Source: Saprospiraceae bacterium (lineage in GTDB: Bacteria; Bacteroidota; Bacteroidia; Chitinophagales; Saprospiraceae). From it: a stretch of 36,125 nucleotides of DNA. A program made the translations under genes and the position numbers. The notes beneath the pieces are model-generated. The model was given only the letters and a program-made list of their open reading frames with translations, was not told the origin of the DNA and searched no databases. This document shows positions 16,347 to 23,309 of this stretch, in pieces (the first letter of the stretch is position 1; every line of letters begins with the position of its first letter). The stretch is from NCBI GenBank assembly GCA_020631355.1, contig JAHDHL010000048.1, positions 1 through 36,125 on the forward strand, written 5' to 3'.

Positions 16347-16835
16347 ATGAAAAAATTCTTGGTTTTATTCGCAATGGTAGCTTTTGTAGGAACAATGGCT
16401 TCTGCACAATCTACAAAGACTTGTACTAAATCAAAGGCTGCTTGCACAAAATCAAAGACTGCTTGCACAAAATCAAAGGCTGCTGAGGCTAAGACTGTAA
16501 ACGCTGAGCTTCCTGCTTGTCCTACTGCAGCTGCTGCTAAGTTGGCTTCTATGGATGAGAGCATCCAGGCTAAGACTTGTGCTACTTCAGGTAAGACTAC
16601 TTACTACAAGAAGAATGTATGTTCTGCTTCAGGTAAGGTAAGCATGAAGGAAGTAAAGTACTGCAGCACTTCTCAGGGATTCGTTAATGTAGCTCCTCCA
16701 TCAAGCGAGGCTAAGGTACTTAAGGCATCTGATACTAAGAAGAAGTCTTGTGCTAAGACTTGCACTAAGGGTAAGTCTTCTTGTTCCAAGACTAAGGCTG
16801 CTGAAGCTAAGCAAGTGAAGTTGGAAGAAAAGTAA
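16347..16835 (+). CDS. Secreted Cys/Lys/Ala-rich repeat protein, family not recognised
   Basis: A protein of 162 aa with a clear signal peptide (1-20, TMASAQ). The mature protein starts with three 7-residue repeats of the form CTKSKAA (about 26-46), encoded by near-identical 21-base units. A central 60-residue segment (about 55-115) has paired motifs TCATSGKTTYYKK and VCSASGKVSMKEV, then YCSTSQGFVNVAPPS. The C-terminal part (about 134-160) repeats the N-terminal theme: CAKTCTKGKSSCSKTKAAEAK. It is strongly basic with regularly spaced cysteines, so metal binding, disulfide cross-linking or polyanion binding are possible; none is shown. Codon choice is very uniform (Ala nearly always GCT, Lys in the second half nearly always AAG), suggesting high expression. 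It has its own promoter and an 18-bp terminator, so it is a monocistronic unit. Confidence 0.75.
   Translation: MKKFLVLFAMVAFVGTMASAQSTKTCTKSKAACTKSKTACTKSKAAEAKTVNAELPACPTAAAAKLASMDESIQAKTCATSGKTTYYKKNVCSASGKVSMKEVKYCSTSQGFVNVAPPSSEAKVLKASDTKKKSCAKTCTKGKSSCSKTKAAEAKQVKLEEK
16426..16488 (+). repeat. 21-base in-gene repeat encoding CTKSKAA units
   Basis: Three adjacent, nearly identical 21-base units encode Cys-Thr-Lys-Ser-Lys-Ala/Thr-Ala. The period is a multiple of three, so unit gain or loss would change protein length without a frameshift. Confidence 0.7.
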
Positions 16836-16852
16836 TTCCAATATTCCACAAT

Positions 16853-16891
16853 AAAAAAATCCTGTCTTGCATTGCAAGACAGGATTTTTTT
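16853..16891. terminator. Bidirectional terminator between the Cys/Lys-rich and outer-membrane barrel genes
   Basis: A perfect 18-bp inverted repeat (16853-16870 with 16874-16891), 3-base loop ATT, with an A-run on the left and a T-run on the right, so it works in both directions for the two converging genes. Confidence 0.95.
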
Positions 16892-16912
16892 GTTCCCTAA
16901 GGAAACTCATCC

Positions 16913-17545
16913 CTATCTGAAAGTGTAGAAGAATCCGAACCTGAATGAATACGGAGCAGGTTTGGGAGAATGTGCCCTATCGAATAAGACATCAATCAGG
17001 ATTTCCGAATAAACACCGAAACCCTCACCGAATTGGGTCGCATAACCCGCACCCAGATTCATGTTGTGCTCATTTCTGTTGAAACATTGGGGATCATTGG
17101 GATTATCCTCACAATAACTAACGAATATGGGTTGTGGATTACCTTGGGCATCCTTGTACTTTACCCTGAATGTATTATAGGAATAATCAGCAATGGCATA
17201 ATAGTTCTGAAAGACATTGAACTTGGCAAATGCCCTGGGTCCGATAAGTGTCGTCGTAATCTTATCATTTTGGGCAAAATTGTCGAATTGCGAGCCGAAT
17301 GAATAATTCAGACCACCACCGGCAATCAACCAGTCGGTTAATCTATATCCCACACCCGGCGAGAAATCCAATTGCCATCCGTTGCTATAACCAAATCCCA
17401 CATAACTTCCTAAATAAAGCTTGGATAATGGGCTCTTGTCATCCAAGGCTGCATCAACATCCTTGTTTCTTTGGGCCATCAGGCTAGTAGTCATTGCCAC
17501 GAAGAACAATATTGTGGCAAGCATCTTGAAATAACGATTCATCAT
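16913..17545 (-). CDS. Outer-membrane beta-barrel protein (porin-like)
   Basis: A 210-aa protein; signal peptide about 1-24 (TTSLMAQ). The mature chain alternates aromatic and small residues in strands typical of an 8-stranded barrel: YLGSYVGFGYSNGWQLDFSPGVGYRL, LIAGGGLNYSF, YYAIADYSYNTFRVKY, NMNLGAGYATQF, and the final strand YSFRFGFFYTFR with a terminal aromatic as BAM recognition requires. A loop with two cysteines (CEDNPNDPQC) may form an extracellular disulfide. Function unknown; no plug or enzymatic domain. A second Met at residue 2 is an equally good start. It converges with the Cys/Lys-rich gene. Confidence 0.82.
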   Translation of the reverse strand: MMNRYFKMLATILFFVAMTTSLMAQRNKDVDAALDDKSPLSKLYLGSYVGFGYSNGWQLDFSPGVGYRLTDWLIAGGGLNYSFGSQFDNFAQNDKITTTLIGPRAFAKFNVFQNYYAIADYSYNTFRVKYKDAQGNPQPIFVSYCEDNPNDPQCFNRNEHNMNLGAGYATQFGEGFGVYSEILIDVLFDRAHSPKPAPYSFRFGFFYTFR

Positions 17546-17951
17546 TTATTTTTTAGTTCTAGAAATTAAACGGTATCTGTAACAAATACAATTCAGATGT
17601 TATTCAGTTGTGTAATGAGGGCTAATTTTAGCTTTGGTAACAAAAGCCCAGATAATGGAATAACGACCAATATATGGATTCTGTATCACCAATATATCAC
17701 CTTTTTGAGAATGAAGTTCATATTAAAATCTTAAACCTATTCCGTTTAGATACAAGGCGACGAACTTTGAATATGTTAAATTGTAATTATTTTGATTAAA
17801 AAATGTAATTATATAATTAATTTGTTGTTTGGATTATTAATTTTGTATTCGCTATTCAATCTCAATTCTTATTCGTAATATTGATTTATCATAACATGAA
17901 AAGAGTTTGTTATTGTAACAAATTTGTTATTTTGGGAAAGAAACAGACCTT
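17546..17951. other. 406-base divergent intergenic region with GTAAC-type repeats
   Basis: This AT-rich region separates the barrel gene (minus) from the DUF2085 gene (plus). GTAACAAA occurs three times (17580-17587, 17637-17644, 17915-17922), the last within the operator-like palindrome at 17907-17929. No gene, tRNA or exact -7 box is visible. Confidence 0.5.
17907..17929. promoter_or_regulatory. Operator-like element with three half-sites
   Basis: TTGTTA (17907-17912), a TTG spacer, then the 14-base perfect palindrome TAACAAATTTGTTA (17916-17929). The half-site TAACAA therefore appears three times in alternating orientation within 23 bases, ending 22 bases before the DUF2085 start. It could be a repressor site over the promoter. 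Confidence 0.4.
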
Positions 17952-18308
17952 ATGGCAAATATAAATTTGGGTACTACCAGACTGGATATAAGTAGTTGCC
18001 ATAGATTACCCGAACGCTCTTTTTTCTGGAAAGGAAGAAAGTTTCCTATTTGTGCCAGATGCATGGGGATTTACATCGGATTCATTGCATTTCCCTTGTA
18101 TTGGTTCGGACTGGAACCCAATTGGCTCATTGGTCTGCTTCTGATTGCTCCTACTTTCATTGATGGGATGACACAAGCCATGTTTGATAGGGAAAGTACG
18201 AATTGGCTCCGATTAACAACAGGCATTCTTGCCGGCTTGGGTTTGGTGACCTACTCCAGTATCATCGGATTCTGGATTGGAAGACAAATCCTGCAACTAT
18301 TGGCTTAA
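17952..18308 (+). CDS. DUF2085 membrane protein
   Basis: A 118-aa protein. It shows the DUF2085 pattern: CHRLPERSFFWKGRKFPICARCMGIYIG, with Cys16-His17 and the CxxC pair Cys34/Cys37 just before the first membrane helix, and a later DG(71-72)-RESTNWLR segment. There are about three membrane helices (about 40-58, 60-75, 88-117). The Cys-His/CxxC set looks like a metal site near the membrane surface, but no function is established for the family. It is first of four small membrane-protein genes on the same strand. Confidence 0.85.
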   Translation: MANINLGTTRLDISSCHRLPERSFFWKGRKFPICARCMGIYIGFIAFPLYWFGLEPNWLIGLLLIAPTFIDGMTQAMFDRESTNWLRLTTGILAGLGLVTYSSIIGFWIGRQILQLLA

Positions 18309-18346
18309 ACTTAATCTTATTATAAATCACTTTAAATCTTATCACA

Positions 18347-18562
18347 ATGGATGAAATGAAAAATGACGATTTAGGAACCCCATTGAAAGTTGTTTCCTTT
18401 TGTATTCCAATCGTAGGAGCTGTTCTTTATTTCGTAAAGAAAGAGCAAGAGCCTAACTCAGCGAAGCAGGCTTGTAACATGGCTTTGATTGGAGTTGGTT
18501 TCCAGATCGTATTGAACATTGTCTATATGCTAATACTTGGAGGTAGCGGCATGTTGGGATAA
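18347..18562 (+). CDS. Small two-helix membrane protein, unknown function
   Basis: A 71-aa protein: a short charged N-terminus (MDEMKNDDLG), a helix about 12-30 (VVSFCIPIVGAVLYFV), a polar loop KKEQEPNSAKQACNMA, and a second helix about 46-66. It resembles small proteins that accompany TM2/CCC-motif proteins in Bacteroidota, but I cannot name the family. It lies 38 bases after the DUF2085 gene and is followed by a terminator hairpin with a TTCG loop, so transcription may partly stop here. Confidence 0.7.
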   Translation: MDEMKNDDLGTPLKVVSFCIPIVGAVLYFVKKEQEPNSAKQACNMALIGVGFQIVLNIVYMLILGGSGMLG

Positions 18563-18581
18563 TAACCATCTAAGAATCCAA

Positions 18582-18620
18582 AGGCTTTTGGGGAATTCGT
18601 TCCTCAAAAGCCTATTTTTT
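18582..18620 (+). terminator. Terminator with UUCG loop inside the small-membrane-protein cluster
   Basis: The stem 18582-18595/18600-18613 has 14 pairs (one G-U) closed by a TTCG tetraloop, followed by ATTTTTTTAT. It is a strong intrinsic terminator, splitting the cluster into two transcripts or allowing read-through to the CCC-motif gene. Confidence 0.88.
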
Positions 18621-18640
18621 TATATATCATTGTCAAAAAA

Positions 18641-18979
18641 ATGAGTGAAGATATATTAGATACAATCAACAACTTTGATGAATATCCGCAAGGCCCACTA
18701 CCCAATGCTCAAACAGCTTTCATACTGGGTATCCTATCCATTTTTCCGGGATGTTTCTGTTGTCTTGGTTTCATTTTCGGTATCGTTGGCTTAATCATGT
18801 CGAATAATGCCATTACAACATATAATGCAAATCCTCAGAGTTACTTTGAAACAGATTTCAAAAAAGCTAAGAATGGTAGGACAATGTCCATCATAGGATT
18901 GGTACTGACTATTTTGGGTATCGTTCTACAAGTCTTTATGAATATCGGAGCGGTACTTTTGGAGGGAAATAGCTTCTAA
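18641..18979 (+). CDS. CCC-motif (DUF4190-like) membrane protein
   Basis: A protein of 112 aa with two membrane regions (about 24-53 and 81-107). The first holds the cysteine cluster FPGCFCCLGFIFGIVGL (Cys38, Cys40, Cys41), which marks the CCC-motif membrane proteins of Bacteroidota. The central polar segment (YNANPQSYFETDFKKAKNGR) is typical for this group. Function unknown. The DUF2752 gene starts 9 bases after its stop, so these two are co-transcribed. Confidence 0.82.
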   Translation: MSEDILDTINNFDEYPQGPLPNAQTAFILGILSIFPGCFCCLGFIFGIVGLIMSNNAITTYNANPQSYFETDFKKAKNGRTMSIIGLVLTILGIVLQVFMNIGAVLLEGNSF

Positions 18980-18988
18980 TTCTCATTC

Positions 18989-19381
18989 ATGTCCTATATA
19001 TTGAAATCGAAAATAGCCATACCCTTACTCATTATTTCGGGTCTGGTTATTTTCTATTTCTTCTCTCCATATGAGTTCTCATTCTTTCCGAAGTGTCCTT
19101 TCTATAAGTACACAGGATTACATTGTGCAGGTTGTGGTACACAAAGGGCCCTGTATCACTTGGTCCATTTTGAAGTCCTACAGGCCATCCGTAGTAATAT
19201 CCTCATCTTCTTCTGGCTTGGCTTAGCTATGGATTATCTATACAAGAATGCATTCACTGAAAAAGAACCCCTCCTACTCAAATCCGGAATGCCTTGGCTT
19301 ATCATGATTGTGATAGTCATCTACATGATACTGAGGAATATACCTTATCCTCCTTTCGAACATCTGGCTCCCGTATTGTAA
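18989..19381 (+). CDS. DUF2752 membrane protein
   Basis: A 130-aa protein. The DUF2752 core is clear: CPFYKYTGLHCAGCGTQRALYHL, with Cys36, Cys46, Cys49, the TQR triad (51-53) and His57/His60, then a helix. The ending RNIPYPPFEHLAP is also typical. About three membrane helices. Family knowledge: found widely in Bacteroidota, often near DUF2085 or TM2 proteins; no function known. Conserved Cys/His residues suggest a metal or redox role (inference). Confidence 0.87.
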   Translation: MSYILKSKIAIPLLIISGLVIFYFFSPYEFSFFPKCPFYKYTGLHCAGCGTQRALYHLVHFEVLQAIRSNILIFFWLGLAMDYLYKNAFTEKEPLLLKSGMPWLIMIVIVIYMILRNIPYPPFEHLAPVL

Positions 19382-19563
19382 ATATTGGTTGATTGGGTAT
19401 GCATTGCTACGCAGAACCCTATGAAATACCTATCTTTCGGTATGGCGATAGCCGATTTTCTATAATGATAATACCAGTGAGCTCGGATTTTCATCAGATT
19501 ATGGGATGATGGATACTGAATGATGGAATTCGTAGGCTGGTAGCATAAGATGTTTGCATCAGA

Positions 19564-21552
19564 ATGAGTCAAAGGAAAAAGAAAAAATCTACAAGTAAGA
19601 AACCTGCAAAATCAGGAACAAAGAAGAATGCTCCCAAGAAAAAAGAGTTCTTTACTTTCACCTCTTTGGATTATACCCTAGCAGGAATCCTGTTCGGACT
19701 GGCATTTTTGGTTTATGCCAATACCATTGGTCATGAATATGCCCTTGATGATAATTCAGTCATCACGGATAGTCATTTAGTGAGGGGAGGTGTGGAGAAT
19801 CTGGATGCCATCTTTGTAACAAGGTACCGTGAGGGGTCTTTCGGAGAAAGTAGTACCATGTATAGACCGATGTCCGTGGCCATGTTTGCAATCGAGTGGC
19901 AAATTTCTCCCGATAACCCCATGCTGAGCCATTTTGTGAATGTATTCTTGTTTGCCGCTACTTGTTTCATTCTGTTCCTGACATTCAAGGAGATTCTGGG
20001 TAAATATTCCATTTGGATTCCATTCGTCGCAGTCGGCCTGTTCGCAGTACATCCCGTTCACACAGAAATCGTGGCCAACATAAAGAGTAGGGATGAAATC
20101 CTGGTATTTTTCTTCGTTGCCATCGCCTTACACTTTGCGTGGAGATACGCGACCAAGGGAGAAAAGACATCTGATGCGGTCATATCTTCCACGTCCATCG
20201 CAGCCGCAATGTTTTCTAAGGAGAATGCCATGAACTTTGTCGTAATTATTCCCTTGACCTTGTACTTCTTCTCGCAACTCCCTTGGCAGAAGATTCTCAA
20301 ATTAAGCATTGGTTATGTGGTAGCAGCTTTATTCTACTGCTCGTCCAGAATCAGTGTGTTGGGCAGTATGTTCGTAGATAAGGAAATCGACCAGATTGAT
20401 AATTTCCTAGCCCATCCTGATATCTCATTTTTAGAACAGAAAGCAACTGCCATTTGGGTACTGGGAAAGTATCTCTCACTTTTGGTTTTTCCATATCCCC
20501 TGATTTGTGATTATAACTATGATTATATACCCACTACCGATTTGACGAATCCGATGGTATTCATTTCCCTGCTGGGGCATTTGGGATTATTGGGATATGC
20601 CATTTACCGATTCAAGAATAAGGACTTACTTTCTTATGCCATCCTATTCTATTTATTGAATATGTTCCTGTATAGCAATTTGGTATTCACTATCGGAGCA
20701 GGTTTAGGAGAGCGATTCTTATATATCAGTTCATTCGGTTTCTGCTTGGCTTTGGCATTCATATTCGCCAAATACCTGGGACCAGGTGTAGAGGCGAAGA
20801 AATTCAAGGATATCAAGACCATGTTTACAGGCCAGGGAAGATTATTATACGTTCTTGGAATGATTATCATCATGATGGGAGCGCAGACTTTCCTCAGGAA
20901 TAAGGATTGGTATAATTCCTACACTTTGTATTCGGCAGATATCGAAAAAGCACCGCAGAGTGCCAGATTGAATGGCTATATGGGTACGGAATACCTGAAA
21001 AAGGGTAAGGATGAAAAGGATGAAGCCCAAAAGCAAATCTATTTTGATAAAGCTATTGAGGTATATACGAGAGCAGTTACCATTTATGATGACTATACGG
21101 AAGCTAAGGGACAGTTGGGTTTGTCCTATTTTAGGAAAGGTAATTATGCCGAAGCATCCAAATGGTACGAATCAGCCATTGCTGATCCGGGCTGTAAAGG
21201 ATCGATTTATAGCAATTATGGTTGGTTGTATTTCAATGATGCATTAATCAAACAGCAAGCTGGTGATAAGGCCAATTTTGATGTGGCTATCAAAAAAGCT
21301 AAGGAAATGTATGATGAGGCCATTAGGCGGGAACCGAATTATGCGGATGGCTATATGAATCTAGGAAGTACCCTTGGCATGATGGGGGATCATCAAGGTG
21401 CGGTTAAGAATTTTGAGATTGCCCTTCAATATGCCAAGGACGAACAAAAAGCTGGGATTTATGGAAATCTAGCTAAGGCTTATGAGTATACGGGCAACAA
21501 TCAGAAAGCAGAGGAGGCAAAAGCCAATGCAATTCGTTTTAAAGACCAGTAA
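19564..21552 (+). CDS. TMTC-like GT-C membrane protein with C-terminal TPR repeats
   Basis: A 662-aa protein. A very basic N-terminal tail (3-29) precedes about ten membrane helices (about 36-450). The pattern resembles the GT-C fold of protein O-mannosyltransferase-like TMTC proteins: acidic first loop EYALDDNSVI (Asp62/Asp63), TMYRPMSVAMFAIEW, and AVHPVHTEIVANIKSRDEIL (162-180), then AMFSKENAMNF. Residues about 465-655 contain about five TPR units (for example AIEVYTRAVTIYDDYTEAKGQLG, then YADGYMNLGSTLGMMGDHQGAVKNFEIAL). It probably transfers a lipid-linked sugar to exported proteins, with the TPRs for protein contact; donor and acceptor are unknown. No glycan operon is adjacent. Confidence 0.8.
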   Translation: MSQRKKKKSTSKKPAKSGTKKNAPKKKEFFTFTSLDYTLAGILFGLAFLVYANTIGHEYALDDNSVITDSHLVRGGVENLDAIFVTRYREGSFGESSTMYRPMSVAMFAIEWQISPDNPMLSHFVNVFLFAATCFILFLTFKEILGKYSIWIPFVAVGLFAVHPVHTEIVANIKSRDEILVFFFVAIALHFAWRYATKGEKTSDAVISSTSIAAAMFSKENAMNFVVIIPLTLYFFSQLPWQKILKLSIGYVVAALFYCSSRISVLGSMFVDKEIDQIDNFLAHPDISFLEQKATAIWVLGKYLSLLVFPYPLICDYNYDYIPTTDLTNPMVFISLLGHLGLLGYAIYRFKNKDLLSYAILFYLLNMFLYSNLVFTIGAGLGERFLYISSFGFCLALAFIFAKYLGPGVEAKKFKDIKTMFTGQGRLLYVLGMIIIMMGAQTFLRNKDWYNSYTLYSADIEKAPQSARLNGYMGTEYLKKGKDEKDEAQKQIYFDKAIEVYTRAVTIYDDYTEAKGQLGLSYFRKGNYAEASKWYESAIADPGCKGSIYSNYGWLYFNDALIKQQAGDKANFDVAIKKAKEMYDEAIRREPNYADGYMNLGSTLGMMGDHQGAVKNFEIALQYAKDEQKAGIYGNLAKAYEYTGNNQKAEEAKANAIRFKDQ

Positions 21553-21619
21553 TGACACTGTAAGTCAGTCCGTAAAATATTACAAATTGGTTAATGTGAT
21601 GTGAAAGTCTATTTTTTTC

Positions 21620-21634
21620 ACAAAAATATTTTGT
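21620..21634. repeat. Inverted repeat upstream of the PBP4-type gene
   Basis: ACAAAA and TTTTGT arms around ATA, 34 bases before the start codon, in an AT-rich spacer. Weak evidence for an operator since base composition makes such repeats likely. Confidence 0.25.
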
Positions 21635-21667
21635 CACAATTTTTAGGGGGTAAATTTTCTTTGAAAT

Positions 21668-23152
21668 ATGTGTAATCCATTTTTTTTGAGCAGTTTTTAT
21701 ATTGTAATTTTATTGATGTGTTCTGTCTTGGAAATGGATGCTCAAAATACCATTGACAAAGCTACCGAGACTTTGGTCAATCATTCTGATTTTAAGAATG
21801 CATCCATAAGTTTGGCAGTAATGGATGTGGAATCAGGCCAAATGGTATCAACCCATAATCCTGACCTGAGTATTTCGCCTGCATCTTCAATGAAAGTAAT
21901 CACTACGGCCACTGCATTGGCTGTTTTGGGTAAGGATTTTCGCTTTAAAACCGAATTGCAGTATGATGGAGAGATTACAAACGATGGTATTCTTAAAGGA
22001 AATATCTATATAAAAGGCTTCGGAGACCCTACTCTGGGAGCTGATAAACCCGCTGGTACAATTATGTATCCAGAATTGATGCAGCGCTTTGTCACGGCAA
22101 TTCAAAAAAAAGGTATAAAAAGGATAGAGGGAAAGGTCATTGGGGATGCTACCTACTACCAGAGTCAGCAAGTTCCTGATACTTGGCAATGGAATGATTT
22201 GGGCAACTATTATGGAGCAGGTGTTTCCGCTCTGAACATCCATGCGAATACCTATGAAATCATCTTTAGGAAGCATCCCTCAGTAGGCGGCCAACCAACA
22301 ATTAAAACCACTGTCCCTAAATTGCATAATGTATTGTTTGTTAATGAGTTGGAGTCTGCTGGTGCTCGCTCGGGAGATAATTGTTATATATATGGCGCAC
22401 CCTATCAGAATGTGCGTTTTTTAAGGGGTACAATACCCTCTGGTTCGGGTGAGTTCAGGGTTAAGGGTAGCCTGCCTGATCCTGCTTTCTACACGGCATC
22501 ACTTCTACTGGAAGCATTGGAATCCGCTGGTGTGGAAACTCCAAGGAAGGCTACTACAATCTTTGCACTCCAGCAACAAGGAACACTACCTGATGGAACA
22601 AGAAATAACATGTTTACCCATCAATCCGAACCCCTTTTCCAGATAGCGAAAATCACGAACGAGGAAAGTATCAACCTCTATTGTGAGGCCTTGCTGAGAG
22701 CGATAGGTAAGCGATTGAAGAATGATGATTCACTGAGCGAATCCCTTGCAGCGTTGAAAGAATTTTGGGAAGCTCGGGGCATTGACCTGAAAGGTTTTTT
22801 TATGAGTGATGGGAGTGGCCTCTCTCCTAGGAATGGTGTAAGCGCAAAGCATTTTGTAATGATTCTGAAAAAAATGAAATCAGACAAGAATTTCGATTTT
22901 GATTTTCAGGAAACACTAGCTATTTCTGGCCAAACAGGTACCATGAAATGGATGTTCAAGAATACGGATGCCGCAGGCAGAATATTTGCCAAGACAGGTT
23001 CTATGGATAGGATAAGAAGTTATACAGGATACGCTAAATCCAAATCAGGCCGTCTACTCAGCTTTTCTGTAATCATCAATAATTACAATGGTTCTTCCTC
23101 CAATTCTAGGAAAAAGCTAGAACAGTGGATGCGTTCGCTCATAACATATTAA
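21668..23152 (+). CDS. dacB: D-alanyl-D-alanine carboxypeptidase/endopeptidase (PBP4, peptidase S13)
   Basis: A periplasmic serine enzyme of 494 aa that trims or cuts peptidoglycan stem peptides and cross-bridges. A hydrophobic signal segment (about 5-25, ending EMDAQ) is followed by the S13 catalytic set: Ser73-x-x-Lys76 in PASSMKVITTA, Ser334-Ile-Asn336 in NEESINLYCEALLRAIG, and Lys442-Thr-Gly in FAKTGSMDRIRSYTG. Also typical are KGFGDPTL (116-123) and FMSDGSGLSPRN (378-389). The long insert between the first two motifs matches PBP4. It stands alone between the TMTC-like gene and the S8 protease; a weak hairpin (23168-23191) without a T-run follows. Confidence 0.93.
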   Translation: MCNPFFLSSFYIVILLMCSVLEMDAQNTIDKATETLVNHSDFKNASISLAVMDVESGQMVSTHNPDLSISPASSMKVITTATALAVLGKDFRFKTELQYDGEITNDGILKGNIYIKGFGDPTLGADKPAGTIMYPELMQRFVTAIQKKGIKRIEGKVIGDATYYQSQQVPDTWQWNDLGNYYGAGVSALNIHANTYEIIFRKHPSVGGQPTIKTTVPKLHNVLFVNELESAGARSGDNCYIYGAPYQNVRFLRGTIPSGSGEFRVKGSLPDPAFYTASLLLEALESAGVETPRKATTIFALQQQGTLPDGTRNNMFTHQSEPLFQIAKITNEESINLYCEALLRAIGKRLKNDDSLSESLAALKEFWEARGIDLKGFFMSDGSGLSPRNGVSAKHFVMILKKMKSDKNFDFDFQETLAISGQTGTMKWMFKNTDAAGRIFAKTGSMDRIRSYTGYAKSKSGRLLSFSVIINNYNGSSSNSRKKLEQWMRSLITY

Positions 23153-23167
23153 ATATGCTTTAGTTTT

Positions 23168-23191
23168 GGCATGTTTCAAAAAAGACATGTC
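23168..23191 (+). repeat. Weak hairpin after the PBP4-type gene
   Basis: GGCATGT (23168-23174) pairs with ACATGTC (23185-23191), seven pairs with one G-U and an A-rich loop. There is no T-run, so it is a poor terminator at best. Confidence 0.3.
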
Positions 23192-23234
23192 ACAAATCAG
23201 TCGTAACAGGTGTGCCTCGAATGTCCGTTGGCAC

Positions 23235-23242
23235 TAGTTTTG
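23235..23242 (+). promoter_or_regulatory. Bacteroidota -7 box of the S8 protease gene
   Basis: TAGTTTTG matches TAnnTTTG exactly, 67 bases before the ATG at 23310; no clear -33 TTG at the expected distance. Transcription from here would include the leader hairpin at 23265-23291. Confidence 0.5.
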
Positions 23243-23264
23243 GATTACATCTAAACACAAAAAC

Positions 23265-23291
23265 GTACTCGACTTCCCCCCTTACGAGTAC
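23265..23291 (+). promoter_or_regulatory. Hairpin in the 5' leader of the S8 protease
   Basis: GTACTCG (23265-23271) and CGAGTAC (23285-23291) form a perfect 7-bp stem with a C-rich 13-base loop, ending 18 bases before the start codon. It may stabilise the mRNA or control ribosome access. Confidence 0.45.
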
Positions 23292-23309
23292 ATTGTAAAT
23301 CTTGAGAAA

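Noticed and set aside
16322-16564. 80-codon frame antisense to the Cys/Lys-rich gene
   Set aside because: A shadow of the repeat codons; the plus-strand gene has a signal peptide, promoter and terminator.
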